A stretch of DNA of 7,803 nt from Prolixibacteraceae bacterium (GCA_017998095.1 JAGODU010000183.1:1-7803), one strand, 5' to 3'; positions 1 to 7,245 are shown, numbered from the stretch's first letter. Made by a program: numbers and translations. The notes: generated by a model from the sequence alone, not told the origin.

Positions 1-450
1 GCTGACTTTGGACTTGAAATTACACAATCAGGTAGTGCTATCCGTAATTATGGTCTTAAAATTATTGAAACAGTATTCAAATCGCAAACCAGTATCTGGA
101 TAAATCCATCATTGAAAAATGATGAAAAGAAATATGAATTGCTTAAGATGTTTCTTTTAAACATATATGGTTCGATAAACGCTGAAAATAAAGTTCTCGT
201 TTCATTTAATGTTGCTAATCATAAACGCGATATTATAGATGACTATCTGGTAAAGAACAATCTCTTTGCGGATGAACCAACAATGAGCATTGGAAAAACC
301 CATACTGTTTACAGTATTCAAGTTGAAACATACGGTAATAAATGCCCGCTTGCCATGATAAGATATGAGCTTGCAAAACATGGAGCAACAAATATTGATA
401 CTTTGCCAATCCAATCTTCTATTCCAAGCATTGATACTATTAAAATTTAA
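1..450 (+). CDS. hisG: HisG-like ATP phosphoribosyltransferase, long form, C-terminal part (5' end outside window)
   Basis: The frame is open from base 1 to a TAA at 448-450 (149 residues seen). In-frame TTG/ATG codons near 112-120 are internal, because homologous sequence continues upstream to the window edge. HisG joins ATP and PRPP in the first step of histidine synthesis. Fragment residues 5-20 (LEITQSGSAIRNYGLK) align with the PRPP-binding loop of HisG (E. coli DLVSTGATLEANGLR), followed by IIETVF and an NP segment as in family members. Residues about 45-140 resemble the HisG_C regulatory domain: a helix, then NKVLVSFNV, a GATNI turn and the PIQSSI strand, matching the usual ...LPIEKMI end. 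About eight residues follow that end. The loop has Ser-Gly-Ser-Ala where E. coli has Thr-Gly-Ala-Thr. The next gene starts directly after the stop, so the two are probably co-transcribed. The family call is fairly firm. Activity in histidine synthesis is inferred, as no other his gene is visible. Confidence 0.72.
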   Translation, partial: ADFGLEITQSGSAIRNYGLKIIETVFKSQTSIWINPSLKNDEKKYELLKMFLLNIYGSINAENKVLVSFNVANHKRDIIDDYLVKNNLFADEPTMSIGKTHTVYSIQVETYGNKCPLAMIRYELAKHGATNIDTLPIQSSIPSIDTIKI

Positions 451-876
451 ATGGGCAGGATACTTGCAATAGATTTTGGAAAGAAACGGACAGGGATAGC
501 AGTTACCGATCCTTTAAAAATAATTGCCAATAAACTGACGACCGTTAATTCCAATGAAATTTTTACTTTTCTTGATGATTATTTCAGTAAGGAAGATGTT
601 GAATGTGTTGTAATTGGATATCCTGTAACATTAAACAATCAACCTTCTGAATCATTACGATATATCAATCCTTTTATAAAAAATTTTCAAAAAAAGTATC
701 CATCCCATAATCTTATTCAGGTAGATGAACGTTATACTTCCAAAATTGCATTTCAGACAATGATAGATGCCGGTCTAAAGAAGAAAGACCGCCAAAATAA
801 AGAACTGGTTGACGCTGTAAGTGCAACAATAATTTTACAATTTTATCTTGAACAACAAAAATTTAAAGACAGGTAG
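451..876 (+). CDS. ruvX: RuvX/YqgF family RNase H-fold nuclease (pre-16S rRNA processing)
   Basis: This 141-residue protein has the usual length and full motif set of the YqgF/RuvX family, cytosolic RNase H-fold nucleases linked in E. coli to maturation of the 16S rRNA 5' end and once proposed as Holliday-junction resolvases. Strand 1 carries ILAIDFG with the first acidic residue D8, followed by the KRTGIAV segment. VVIGYP (53-58) is the second conserved strand. VDERYTS (91-97) supplies E93, and ELVDAVSATIIL (118-129) supplies D121. D8, E93 and D121 therefore form the expected acidic triad. The ATG at 451 is the only sensible start because the upstream TAA ends at 450. No Shine-Dalgarno is seen; translation is probably coupled to the gene before it. 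The stop TAG is followed one base later by the start of def, so all three genes likely form an operon. Confidence 0.95.
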   Translation: MGRILAIDFGKKRTGIAVTDPLKIIANKLTTVNSNEIFTFLDDYFSKEDVECVVIGYPVTLNNQPSESLRYINPFIKNFQKKYPSHNLIQVDERYTSKIAFQTMIDAGLKKKDRQNKELVDAVSATIILQFYLEQQKFKDR

Positions 877-877
877 T

Positions 878-1435
878 ATGATAATGACTGTTACTGTATA
901 CGGAGATCCTCTTTTAAGAAAAGTGTCACAACCAATTGATAAGAATTATCCAAATCTTAAAGAATTGATTGATGATATGTATGAAACAATGTATCACGCT
1001 GAAGGTGTAGGACTTGCTGCTCCTCAGGTTGGACTTTCAATCAGACTGTTTGTTGTTGATGCTACTATGGCTGCCAGTGATGAAGAACCTGAATTAAAAG
1101 ATTTCAAGAAAGTATTTATAAATCCTGAAGTCCTTTCTGTATCAGGTGAACCCTGGTCATTTGAAGAAGGATGCCTTAGCCTCCCTACTATTCATGAAAA
1201 TGTATATCGTGAAGAAGAGGTTGTAATAAGATATCATGATGAAAATTGGAATGAAAGGACTGAAACATACAATGGCTACGCTGCCCGGGTCATCTTACAT
1301 GAATATGATCACCTGCAGGGCAAACTTTTTATCGATAGAATTTCTCCTTTGAGAAAGAGATTACTAAAAAGTAAACTTACTGCTATAACAAAAGGGAATG
1401 TTAAAATCAATTACAAAATAAAAATCCCTAAATAA
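878..1435 (+). CDS. def: Peptide deformylase
   Basis: This 185-residue metalloenzyme removes the formyl group from the N-terminal methionine of new proteins at the ribosome exit. All three family motifs are intact: GVGLAAPQ (43-50), EGCLS (97-101) and HEYDH (141-145). C99, H141 and H145 are the metal ligands and E142 the catalytic acid. I chose the ATG at 878 because MIMTVTVYGDPLLRK lines up residue for residue with the family N-terminus (MILPIxVYGxPxLRK type). A TTG at 848 would add ten residues and overlap ruvX; a second ATG at 884 would drop two. The start lies one base after the ruvX stop, which suggests translational coupling. The insertion around residues 64-76 and the basic tail (residues about 168-185) fit type I bacterial enzymes. 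Confidence 0.96.
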   Translation: MIMTVTVYGDPLLRKVSQPIDKNYPNLKELIDDMYETMYHAEGVGLAAPQVGLSIRLFVVDATMAASDEEPELKDFKKVFINPEVLSVSGEPWSFEEGCLSLPTIHENVYREEEVVIRYHDENWNERTETYNGYAARVILHEYDHLQGKLFIDRISPLRKRLLKSKLTAITKGNVKINYKIKIPK

Positions 1436-1452
1436 GCTCATAAAGCTTATTT
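1430..1452 (+). terminator. Hairpin overlapping the def stop, possible weak terminator
   Basis: AAATAAGCT (1430-1438) and AGCTTATTT (1444-1452) form a perfect 9-bp stem around the 5-base loop CATAA, with the def stop codon in the left arm. Only two stem pairs are G-C and no clear T run follows, so it is a poor intrinsic terminator by E. coli rules. A second, smaller inverted repeat (ACTATA 1464-1469, TATAGT 1476-1481) lies downstream. The position at the end of a three-gene run supports a role in ending or stabilising the transcript, but this is inference. Confidence 0.35.
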
Positions 1453-1536
1453 CATTGATTTCAACTATATTTCCTTATAGTCATAAAACAATTTTTAAAT
1501 ATAAATTAAGAATTAGTTTTTGTTTTACATTTGGGA

Positions 1537-3582
1537 ATGTCCCAAACTAAAAACATATTTGAAAGTATTCCCTTACTTCGATTTGTAATACCTTTTTTTT
1601 CAGGCATTTTCGTTGCAGAATACATACAAATCGAATCATCAGTCATTCTTCTCCCCTGGGTATTAATATTACCGGTTGTTTTATACATGCTTTTCAAAGT
1701 AAAGGCATCAACAATTCAAAATAAACTTTTTGGAATTTCAATTTTTATCTCACTATTGTATGCCGGATTTTCATATTCCAATATTAGTAAGATTATATAT
1801 TTCAATGATATAATTCCTAAAAAGGGTATTTATTCAGGGGTTGTTTTAAATAAATCATTTACTACAAAAAACAGACTTAAGCTTACTTTAAAAGCAGATT
1901 TTATAAAAAATGCAGAGGAAATTGAACACATAGATGAAAGAATAATTGTTTATTGCTCCGACTCATCTTATAATCAAGATATTAATCCGGGAAAAAGAAT
2001 AACATTCTATGGCAATTTGAATAAAATTTCAAACAGGAATAATCCGGGAGATTTTGATTATCAGAAATTTATATCCAGAAAGGGTATTAGATATCAATCA
2101 TTTGTAAATGACTCTATTATAATCAGTAATGAGAACCATCGAAATCTTCTTATTTATGCATTAAATATCAGGGAAAGACTTTTAAATATTTATAAAAAGG
2201 CAGGAATAAGTGGTGATGAGTTCAATGTTCTGGCTGCACTTACACTGGGTGAAAGCACATTCATAAGCAATGATATTAAAAACAGTTATATTGCTTCAGG
2301 CACAATGCATGTTCTTGCTGTTTCAGGGTTACACGTTGCTATCATTTATTTGATTATAGCCTTTTTATTAAAACCACTGAATAAAAATAAGAATACCCGC
2401 TTATTGAAAATAGTAATTATAATTTGTTTTCTGTGGTTCTATGGTTTGTTATCCGGTCTTTCTCCTTCAGTAATGAGGTCATGTGCTATGTTTTCATTTA
2501 TTGTAATTGGAGAAAATCTGAATCGCCAGACCGATACATATAATACTTTAGCTGCTTCAGCATTAACTTTGATTTTAATAAATCCTTTAATACTTTTTGA
2601 TGTTGGCTTTCAGCTTTCCTATTTTGCAGTAATAAGTATAATTTTCTTTCAACCGAGATTTGCAGATTTAATAACTACTAAAAACAAAGTAGTCAGATAC
2701 ATATTTGATTTGTTTATAGTATCCATTGTAGCTCAGATAGGAACAACCCCACTCAGCATTTATTATTTTCATCAATTCCCCACTTACTTTCTCATAAGTA
2801 ATTTTCTAACAGTCCCTGTTTCCGGGATAGTACTATATATTGCTTTTGCTTTCTTTTTCTTGTATCCTATACCCTATTTATCAAATTTATTGGCAATTAT
2901 CATGAAACTTTCAGTAAGATTCATGAATTTATCAGTCAAGATGATAGAAGAATTACCCGGTTCTGTTATTGAAAAGATATGGATATCAGATGCTTCTTTT
3001 ATATTGATTTATGTTTTAATAATTGCATCTACTTGTTTTATAATATTAAGAAAGAATAAGTATTTATTCGTTTCCCTCATTTCTATCTTAATATTGATTT
3101 CTATTGAATGTTTTGAGAAATATACCAGTAAAAAACAAAATTTACTAATAATTTATAACAACTATAAGGAGCCTTTAGCAAGTTTTATTTCCGGAAACAG
3201 ACATTATTATTACAATGGGAGTGATTCAATAAGTGACTATTGCATAAAACAATTAAAAACTGTTTCCGGTAAGTATGGAACTTCTGATCCCGAAGCTTTA
3301 ATTCCTTATTCAATTAAATGTTATCCGGTTTATGCCGGAAAAAATGATTTGATATATTTCAAAGGCTTATATATTGATTTCAATAATAGTAAAATTAAAA
3401 AAGAAAAAGATGATATTACTGATTTATCAATTAACTGGAAAAAAATGGAGATCGTTGATTTAAATAATATAAAGTCTGACTATTTTTTATACAAAAAACA
3501 ACCTGAAGTTAAATTTCCTGACACAATAAAAAATCATGTGTATAACCTTAAGAATGAGGGTTCTTTTATTCTTGAATTGTAA
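1537..3582 (+). CDS. comEC: ComEC/Rec2 family DNA-uptake channel protein, without metallo-beta-lactamase domain
   Basis: ComEC is the polytopic inner-membrane channel that passes single-stranded DNA into the cytosol during natural transformation. The 681-residue protein begins with hydrophobic segments at about 15-50 and 65-80. A periplasmic OB-like region (DUF4131) follows at about 90-200, containing the NPGDFDYQKF segment (169-178). The ComEC/Rec2 competence domain runs from about 225 to 500 with many membrane helices. Its signature GTMHVLAVSGLHV (255-267) and the SGLSPSVMRS segment (306-315) are intact. The last 150 residues are soluble and carry no HxHxDH metal-binding motif, so the nuclease-like domain of Bacillus-type ComEC is missing or unrecognisable. 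As I recall, a short tail is common in Bacteroidota. I chose the ATG at 1537 over the TTG at 1531 because both place the first helix normally and ATG is the commoner start. The gene stands alone between two gaps of 101 and 126 bases and looks more AT-rich than trkA. Confidence 0.92.
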   Translation: MSQTKNIFESIPLLRFVIPFFSGIFVAEYIQIESSVILLPWVLILPVVLYMLFKVKASTIQNKLFGISIFISLLYAGFSYSNISKIIYFNDIIPKKGIYSGVVLNKSFTTKNRLKLTLKADFIKNAEEIEHIDERIIVYCSDSSYNQDINPGKRITFYGNLNKISNRNNPGDFDYQKFISRKGIRYQSFVNDSIIISNENHRNLLIYALNIRERLLNIYKKAGISGDEFNVLAALTLGESTFISNDIKNSYIASGTMHVLAVSGLHVAIIYLIIAFLLKPLNKNKNTRLLKIVIIICFLWFYGLLSGLSPSVMRSCAMFSFIVIGENLNRQTDTYNTLAASALTLILINPLILFDVGFQLSYFAVISIIFFQPRFADLITTKNKVVRYIFDLFIVSIVAQIGTTPLSIYYFHQFPTYFLISNFLTVPVSGIVLYIAFAFFFLYPIPYLSNLLAIIMKLSVRFMNLSVKMIEELPGSVIEKIWISDASFILIYVLIIASTCFIILRKNKYLFVSLISILILISIECFEKYTSKKQNLLIIYNNYKEPLASFISGNRHYYYNGSDSISDYCIKQLKTVSGKYGTSDPEALIPYSIKCYPVYAGKNDLIYFKGLYIDFNNSKIKKEKDDITDLSINWKKMEIVDLNNIKSDYFLYKKQPEVKFPDTIKNHVYNLKNEGSFILEL

Positions 3583-3649
3583 ATAAAGTTTAATAATTTA
3601 GTATAGAAATATCTAATATTAAATGTTTAAAATATTTATCAGATAAGCG

Positions 3650-3680
3650 TTGAAAAATACTTATATATTAGTTTACTTTG
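3650..3680 (+). promoter_or_regulatory. Candidate Bacteroidota-type promoter for trkA
   Basis: TTG at 3650-3652 and TTACTTTG at 3673-3680 are separated by 20 bases. They resemble the Bacteroidota pattern of a -33 TTG/TTTG box and a -7 TAnnTTTG box; the second base of the -7 box deviates (T for A). Transcription would start near 3685-3688, leaving a leader of just over 20 bases before the trkA ATG. This sits in the 126-base gap after comEC, which otherwise holds only AT-rich sequence. It is a pattern match only. Confidence 0.4.
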
Positions 3681-3708
3681 AGCACTTTTTTAAATTGAAG
3701 TTAATAAT

Positions 3709-5043
3709 ATGAGAGTAGTAATTGCAGGTGCCGGAGAAGTTGGTACATATCTGGCCAAAATGTTAAGCAAGGAAAACCACGATATAATCTTACTTGATGA
3801 AGATAAGGAAAAGCTTGAGCAGCTGGCCAATCAGGTAGATTTGATGACTGTATGTGGTTTTGCCAATTCAATCAACGACCTTAAAGATGCCGGAATATCA
3901 AAAGCCGACCTTTTTATAGCTGTTACTCCTTTCGAATCAAGAAATGTACTTGCTTGTATCATAGCTAAAGACTTAGGTGCAAAAAAGACTCTTGCAAGAA
4001 TCAATAACGCTGAATATCTTAAGAAAATACATAAACCCCGATTCATTGAACTAGGTGTTGATGAATTGATTTATCCTGAAACACTTGCTGCAAAAGAAAT
4101 TATTGCTTCAGTTAAACAACCCGGCGCAAGGGTTACTCATGAGTTTTCAGGTGGCAACTTGCTTCTTTTAGGATTTAAAATCAGGGAAAACGCCCCTATC
4201 ATCAACAAGTCTCTTAATGAACTTGGAAATGTATCCAACGAATTTCGTGCTGTTGCAATAACCCGTGAAGACCAGACAATTATACCCAATGGCAAGGATA
4301 TGATTTTATCGGGTGATATTGTTTATTTTGTGACTACCCGTTCTGCCATGCTCGATTTGTATGAGAAAACAGGCAAAATCTTCTTTGGTGTTAAGAATAT
4401 CATGATTTTGGGAGGTAGCCGGATCGCTCAAAAAACAGCTGAAGAATTAAGCGGACAACTTAACGTTAAGATTATAGATATCGATAAGGAACGCTGCCAG
4501 CAAATAGCCGACCGACTAAACAACGTGCTTGTCATCAATGGTGATGGAAGGAATCTTGAACTTCTAAAGGAAGAAGGCATTGAAAAAATGGATGCTTTTA
4601 TTGCTGTAACAGGAAATTCTGAAACAAATATCCTTACCTGTCAGCTTGCAAAGAAGATGGGTGTTAAACGAACTGTTGCTGAAATTGAAAATATTGACTT
4701 CATAAGCCTCGCCGAACAGGTAGGCATTGGAAGTGTAATTAATAAGAAATACATTGCTGCCAGCTTTATATACAGATATTCAATGAACTCGGAAATATCG
4801 AGCGTTAAATGCCTTTCATCTACAGATGCTGAAGCAGTAGAAGTAATTGTCAAAAAAGGTTCAAAAGTCACGCAATCACTTGTAAAAGATCTCGACTTCC
4901 CTTATGATGCCATAATTGGTGGTGTTATTAGAGGAGAACATGGTTTTATTGCAAAAGGAGATACACAAATTAAAGAAGGCGATAAAGTTGTGGTTTTTGT
5001 ATTACCTTCAGCTATTAAAAAGATTGATAAATTTTTCAGATAG
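3709..5043 (+). CDS. trkA: Trk potassium uptake system, NAD-binding gating subunit TrkA
   Basis: TrkA is the cytosolic ring subunit that binds NAD(H)/ATP-type nucleotides and opens or closes the TrkH K+ channel. The 444 residues match the usual double-RCK form: RCK_N (1-120), RCK_C (about 140-222), a second RCK_N (229-345) and a second RCK_C (about 365-440). The first Rossmann fold is canonical, with GAGEVG at 7-12 and the acidic D30 at the end of strand 2 (IILLD). The second is weaker: GGSRIA at 235-240 replaces the expected GGGRIG, while the acidic end of strand 2 is kept (IIDID, 255-259). The ATG at 3709 starts directly at the first beta strand and has only A/T-rich sequence upstream. trkH begins 8 bases downstream, so the two subunits are surely made from one transcript. 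Confidence 0.95.
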   Translation: MRVVIAGAGEVGTYLAKMLSKENHDIILLDEDKEKLEQLANQVDLMTVCGFANSINDLKDAGISKADLFIAVTPFESRNVLACIIAKDLGAKKTLARINNAEYLKKIHKPRFIELGVDELIYPETLAAKEIIASVKQPGARVTHEFSGGNLLLLGFKIRENAPIINKSLNELGNVSNEFRAVAITREDQTIIPNGKDMILSGDIVYFVTTRSAMLDLYEKTGKIFFGVKNIMILGGSRIAQKTAEELSGQLNVKIIDIDKERCQQIADRLNNVLVINGDGRNLELLKEEGIEKMDAFIAVTGNSETNILTCQLAKKMGVKRTVAEIENIDFISLAEQVGIGSVINKKYIAASFIYRYSMNSEISSVKCLSSTDAEAVEVIVKKGSKVTQSLVKDLDFPYDAIIGGVIRGEHGFIAKGDTQIKEGDKVVVFVLPSAIKKIDKFFR

Positions 5044-5051
5044 CATTCCGG

Positions 5052-6500
5052 ATGCTTAATTATAAATTCATACTAAAAATATTAGGATTTCTTGTTACTC
5101 TTGAAGGAATAATAATGATTATTCCTCTTCTCGTTTCATTAATTACCGGAGGGACTGATTCTTTTGCCTTTTTAATTTCTTCAGGAATAACTATTATATC
5201 AGGATTAGCCTTATCACTTCCTTTCATTAAAACACCTAAAAATATCGGGAAAAGAGAAGGATACCTTTTATTGATTTTAACCTTCATTTTTTACTCTTTT
5301 TTTGGCGGACTTCCTTTTACCTTCAGTGAATTTAAGTTATCTGTTACTGATTCGTTTTTCGAAGCAATGTCAGGATTCACAACAACAGGGGCATCTGTTA
5401 TTCCGGATGTTGAGTTTATTTCACAAGGTCTACTTTTCTGGAGGAGCTTCACTCAATGGATTGGAGGTATGGGCATTATCATATTATCACTGGCTGTCCT
5501 TCCTTTTTTTGGAATAACAGGTATGTCGCTTATCTCATCTGAATCATCTGACGTTAATATCGACCGGATTAATCCTAAAATTAAAGATTCAGTTTTAATT
5601 GTTTTATCTATCTATCTTATTCTCACCTCTGCTGAAACAATATTACTGACGATAGGTGGAATGAATTTCTTTGATTCACTATGTCATTCTTTTTCAACTA
5701 TTTCAACCGGCGGGTTCTCAACTCATAATGATAGTCTTGGCAACTGGAATACACCATTCATTCAATATGTTGTGATATTTTTCATGATGCTTTCAGGTAT
5801 GAACTTTTCATTAATATATTTTGGTTTTAGTGGATCAATAAAAAAGATATTTAAAAATGAAGAAATAAAAATTTATCTGACATTTATTCTGGCAATTACT
5901 GTCATTGTAGCTATCGGATGGATTGTAATTTACAACAACGGTATTGAAGAAACAATACGCAAATCATTATTTCAAATAACTTCTTTATTGTCCTCTACCG
6001 GATTTTATACTACTGAATATAAATTTTGGAGCGAAGTTATCTTTTTGATTTTCTTCACTTTTTTATTTGTTGGAGGAACAACCGGTTCTGCTTCCGGAGG
6101 AGTAAAAGTAATGAGGTTTGTTCTTGTAATAAAAGGTTGCTACAATGAACTGGTAAGATTATTACATCCCAATGCAATAATTCCAATCAGGTGCAACAGC
6201 AAAGCAGTAGCACTCCCTACTCTATCAAATATTCTGATATTCTGCTTTATATATATTTTAGTTTTTCTCCTTGGTAGTCTGACTCTTATGATTGCCGGAG
6301 TTGATTTCCTTTCAGCCATGGGCTCAACAGCTTCATGTCTGGGTAACGTAGGCCCGGGAATTGGTGTAATTGCTCCATTTGACACATACATCCATTTATC
6401 TGTTTTTTCCAAGTGGATCTTATCGTTAATAATGCTAACCGGACGTCTCGAAGTATTTGTTGTTATTTCATTGTTTTTCTCTGCATTTTGGAAACGATAA
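5052..6500 (+). CDS. trkH: Trk potassium uptake system, membrane channel subunit TrkH
   Basis: This is a 482-residue integral membrane protein of the TrkH/KtrB superfamily, which imports K+ through four covalently linked M1-P-M2 units. All four pore-loop filters can be seen: FTTTGAS (109-115), STGGFST (218-224), SSTGFYT (314-320) and TASCLGNVGPG (426-436). Each has a glycine at the key filter position (G113, G220, G317, G431), which in this superfamily goes with K+ selectivity. The glycine-rich gating loop GGTTGSASGG (341-350), followed by VKVMR, lies in the third unit as expected. The length and an extra hydrophobic N-terminal pair of helices fit TrkH more than the shorter KtrB. The start at 5052 follows the trkA stop by 8 bases with no Shine-Dalgarno, implying co-translation with its gating partner. 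Confidence 0.95.
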   Translation: MLNYKFILKILGFLVTLEGIIMIIPLLVSLITGGTDSFAFLISSGITIISGLALSLPFIKTPKNIGKREGYLLLILTFIFYSFFGGLPFTFSEFKLSVTDSFFEAMSGFTTTGASVIPDVEFISQGLLFWRSFTQWIGGMGIIILSLAVLPFFGITGMSLISSESSDVNIDRINPKIKDSVLIVLSIYLILTSAETILLTIGGMNFFDSLCHSFSTISTGGFSTHNDSLGNWNTPFIQYVVIFFMMLSGMNFSLIYFGFSGSIKKIFKNEEIKIYLTFILAITVIVAIGWIVIYNNGIEETIRKSLFQITSLLSSTGFYTTEYKFWSEVIFLIFFTFLFVGGTTGSASGGVKVMRFVLVIKGCYNELVRLLHPNAIIPIRCNSKAVALPTLSNILIFCFIYILVFLLGSLTLMIAGVDFLSAMGSTASCLGNVGPGIGVIAPFDTYIHLSVFSKWILSLIMLTGRLEVFVVISLFFSAFWKR

Positions 6501-6517
6501 TCATCAAAGAGTTTTAT

Positions 6518-6525
6518 TACTTTTG
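6518..6525 (+). promoter_or_regulatory. Possible -7 promoter box upstream of the YciO-like gene
   Basis: TACTTTTG matches the Bacteroidota -7 consensus TAnnTTTG at all six fixed bases. It lies in the 43-base gap between trkH and the next gene, giving a predicted leader of roughly 11-14 bases. The nearest upstream TTTG (6487-6490) is 27 bases away, longer than the usual spacing of about 17-23. A chance match in AT-rich DNA is therefore a real possibility. Confidence 0.3.
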
Positions 6526-6543
6526 CTTACTAAAATTTGAATA

Positions 6544-7158
6544 ATGCTTGTTCGTCTTTATGAAGAGAGTACCGATCAAAGGAGAATCCTGCAAATTGTT
6601 GAAATTCTCCAAAAGGGAGGAATAATTATATTTCCTACGGACACGGTATACAGTATCGGTTGTGATATAACAAAAGAAAAGGCTGTTGAAAAGATAGCCC
6701 AGATAAAAGGGATAAAAATTGAAAAGTCACAGTTTTCGTTTATCTGTCATGACTTAAGCCATCTTTCAGACTATGCACGCCCTATTTCAAACAATATTTT
6801 TAAGATGATGAAGAGAAATCTTCCCGGTCCGTTTACATTCATCCTTGAAGCCAATAATAATGTGCCTCGTTATTTTAAAGGCAAAAAGAAAACCGTCGGC
6901 ATCAGAGTGCCTGACAACAATATAATCAGAGAAATTGTCAGGGAACTTGGAAACCCTATTTTTTCCAGTTCAGTACACGACAGGGATGAAATAATCGGAT
7001 ACACCACTGACCCTGAACTTATTCACGACGACTGGGGAGAAAAGGTTGATATTGTAATTGACGGAGGTTACTGTGGCAATGAAGTTTCTACAATAATTGA
7101 CTGCACAAACAATGAAATAAATATAATCAGAGAAGGAAAAGGAGAACTTATCTGGTAA
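6544..7158 (+). CDS. yciO: YciO-type YrdC-domain protein (Sua5/YciO/YrdC/TsaC superfamily, L-threonylcarbamoyladenylate synthase-like)
   Basis: The superfamily includes TsaC/Sua5, which make threonylcarbamoyl-AMP from threonine, bicarbonate and ATP for the t6A37 modification of ANN-decoding tRNAs. The 204 residues are one YrdC domain. Motifs are FPTDTVYSIGCDI (30-42), FSFICHDLSHLSDYA (64-78), LPGPFTFIL (93-101), GIRVPDN (119-125), and VDIVIDGG (168-175) followed by STIID and a C-terminal IIREGKG. Length and several stretches read closest to E. coli YciO (206 residues; similar order of PTD, CRDLSELS, PGNYTFIL, GMRVPSN, GGYLG, VIDLTDD). Where TsaC has an S-x-N signature, this protein has SSSVHDR (141-147), again as in YciO. 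So the YciO subgroup is my call; t6A synthesis activity is not assured. Many databases label all members as threonylcarbamoyl-AMP synthase. The ATG at 6544 places the conserved fold at the usual distance from the N-terminus. Confidence 0.88.
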   Translation: MLVRLYEESTDQRRILQIVEILQKGGIIIFPTDTVYSIGCDITKEKAVEKIAQIKGIKIEKSQFSFICHDLSHLSDYARPISNNIFKMMKRNLPGPFTFILEANNNVPRYFKGKKKTVGIRVPDNNIIREIVRELGNPIFSSSVHDRDEIIGYTTDPELIHDDWGEKVDIVIDGGYCGNEVSTIIDCTNNEINIIREGKGELIW

Positions 7159-7208
7159 TAACTTCTTTTAAAAAAGAATCAAACTTAAACTGCCTGATTT
7201 TGTTTATA

Positions 7209-7233
7209 TAATTACAAATTTCAAGTGTAATTA
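7209..7233 (+). repeat. 8-bp inverted repeat just upstream of the DUF4256 gene
   Basis: TAATTACA (7209-7216) and TGTAATTA (7226-7233) are perfect inverted copies separated by the 9 bases AATTTCAAG. The right arm ends 12 bases before the DUF4256 ATG. The pattern could be an operator for a dimeric regulator or an mRNA hairpin near the start codon. The sequence is AT-rich, so chance cannot be excluded. Confidence 0.4.
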
Positions 7234-7245
7234 AACATTCAGTCT

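Noticed and set aside
848..877. TTG start for def giving ten extra residues
   Set aside because: It overlaps ruvX by 29 bases, and the shorter form from 878 matches the deformylase N-terminus exactly.
1526..1533. TACATTTG, a perfect TAnnTTTG box, right before comEC
   Set aside because: Transcription would start at or after the comEC ATG (1537), and no TTTG lies at the proper distance upstream. The start codon fits the family N-terminus, so this is probably chance.
3583..3708. Possible small gene or RNA in the gap between comEC and trkA
   Set aside because: The stretch is AT-rich, with no open frame of useful length and no stable GC-containing hairpin; only the candidate promoter stands out.
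5302..5517. Second open frame of 71 codons inside trkH on the same strand
   Set aside because: It lies fully within the trkH pore region in another frame, has no recognisable protein features, and is a shadow of trkH.
6140..6412. Reverse-strand open frame of 90 codons opposite trkH
   Set aside because: It is antisense to the fourth conserved TrkH filter region, and its translation has no family resemblance.
7163..7178. TTCTTTT/AAAAGAA inverted repeat after the YciO-like gene, possible terminator
   Set aside because: The stem is almost all A-T with a 2-base loop and no following T run; it is more simply an AT-rich stretch.
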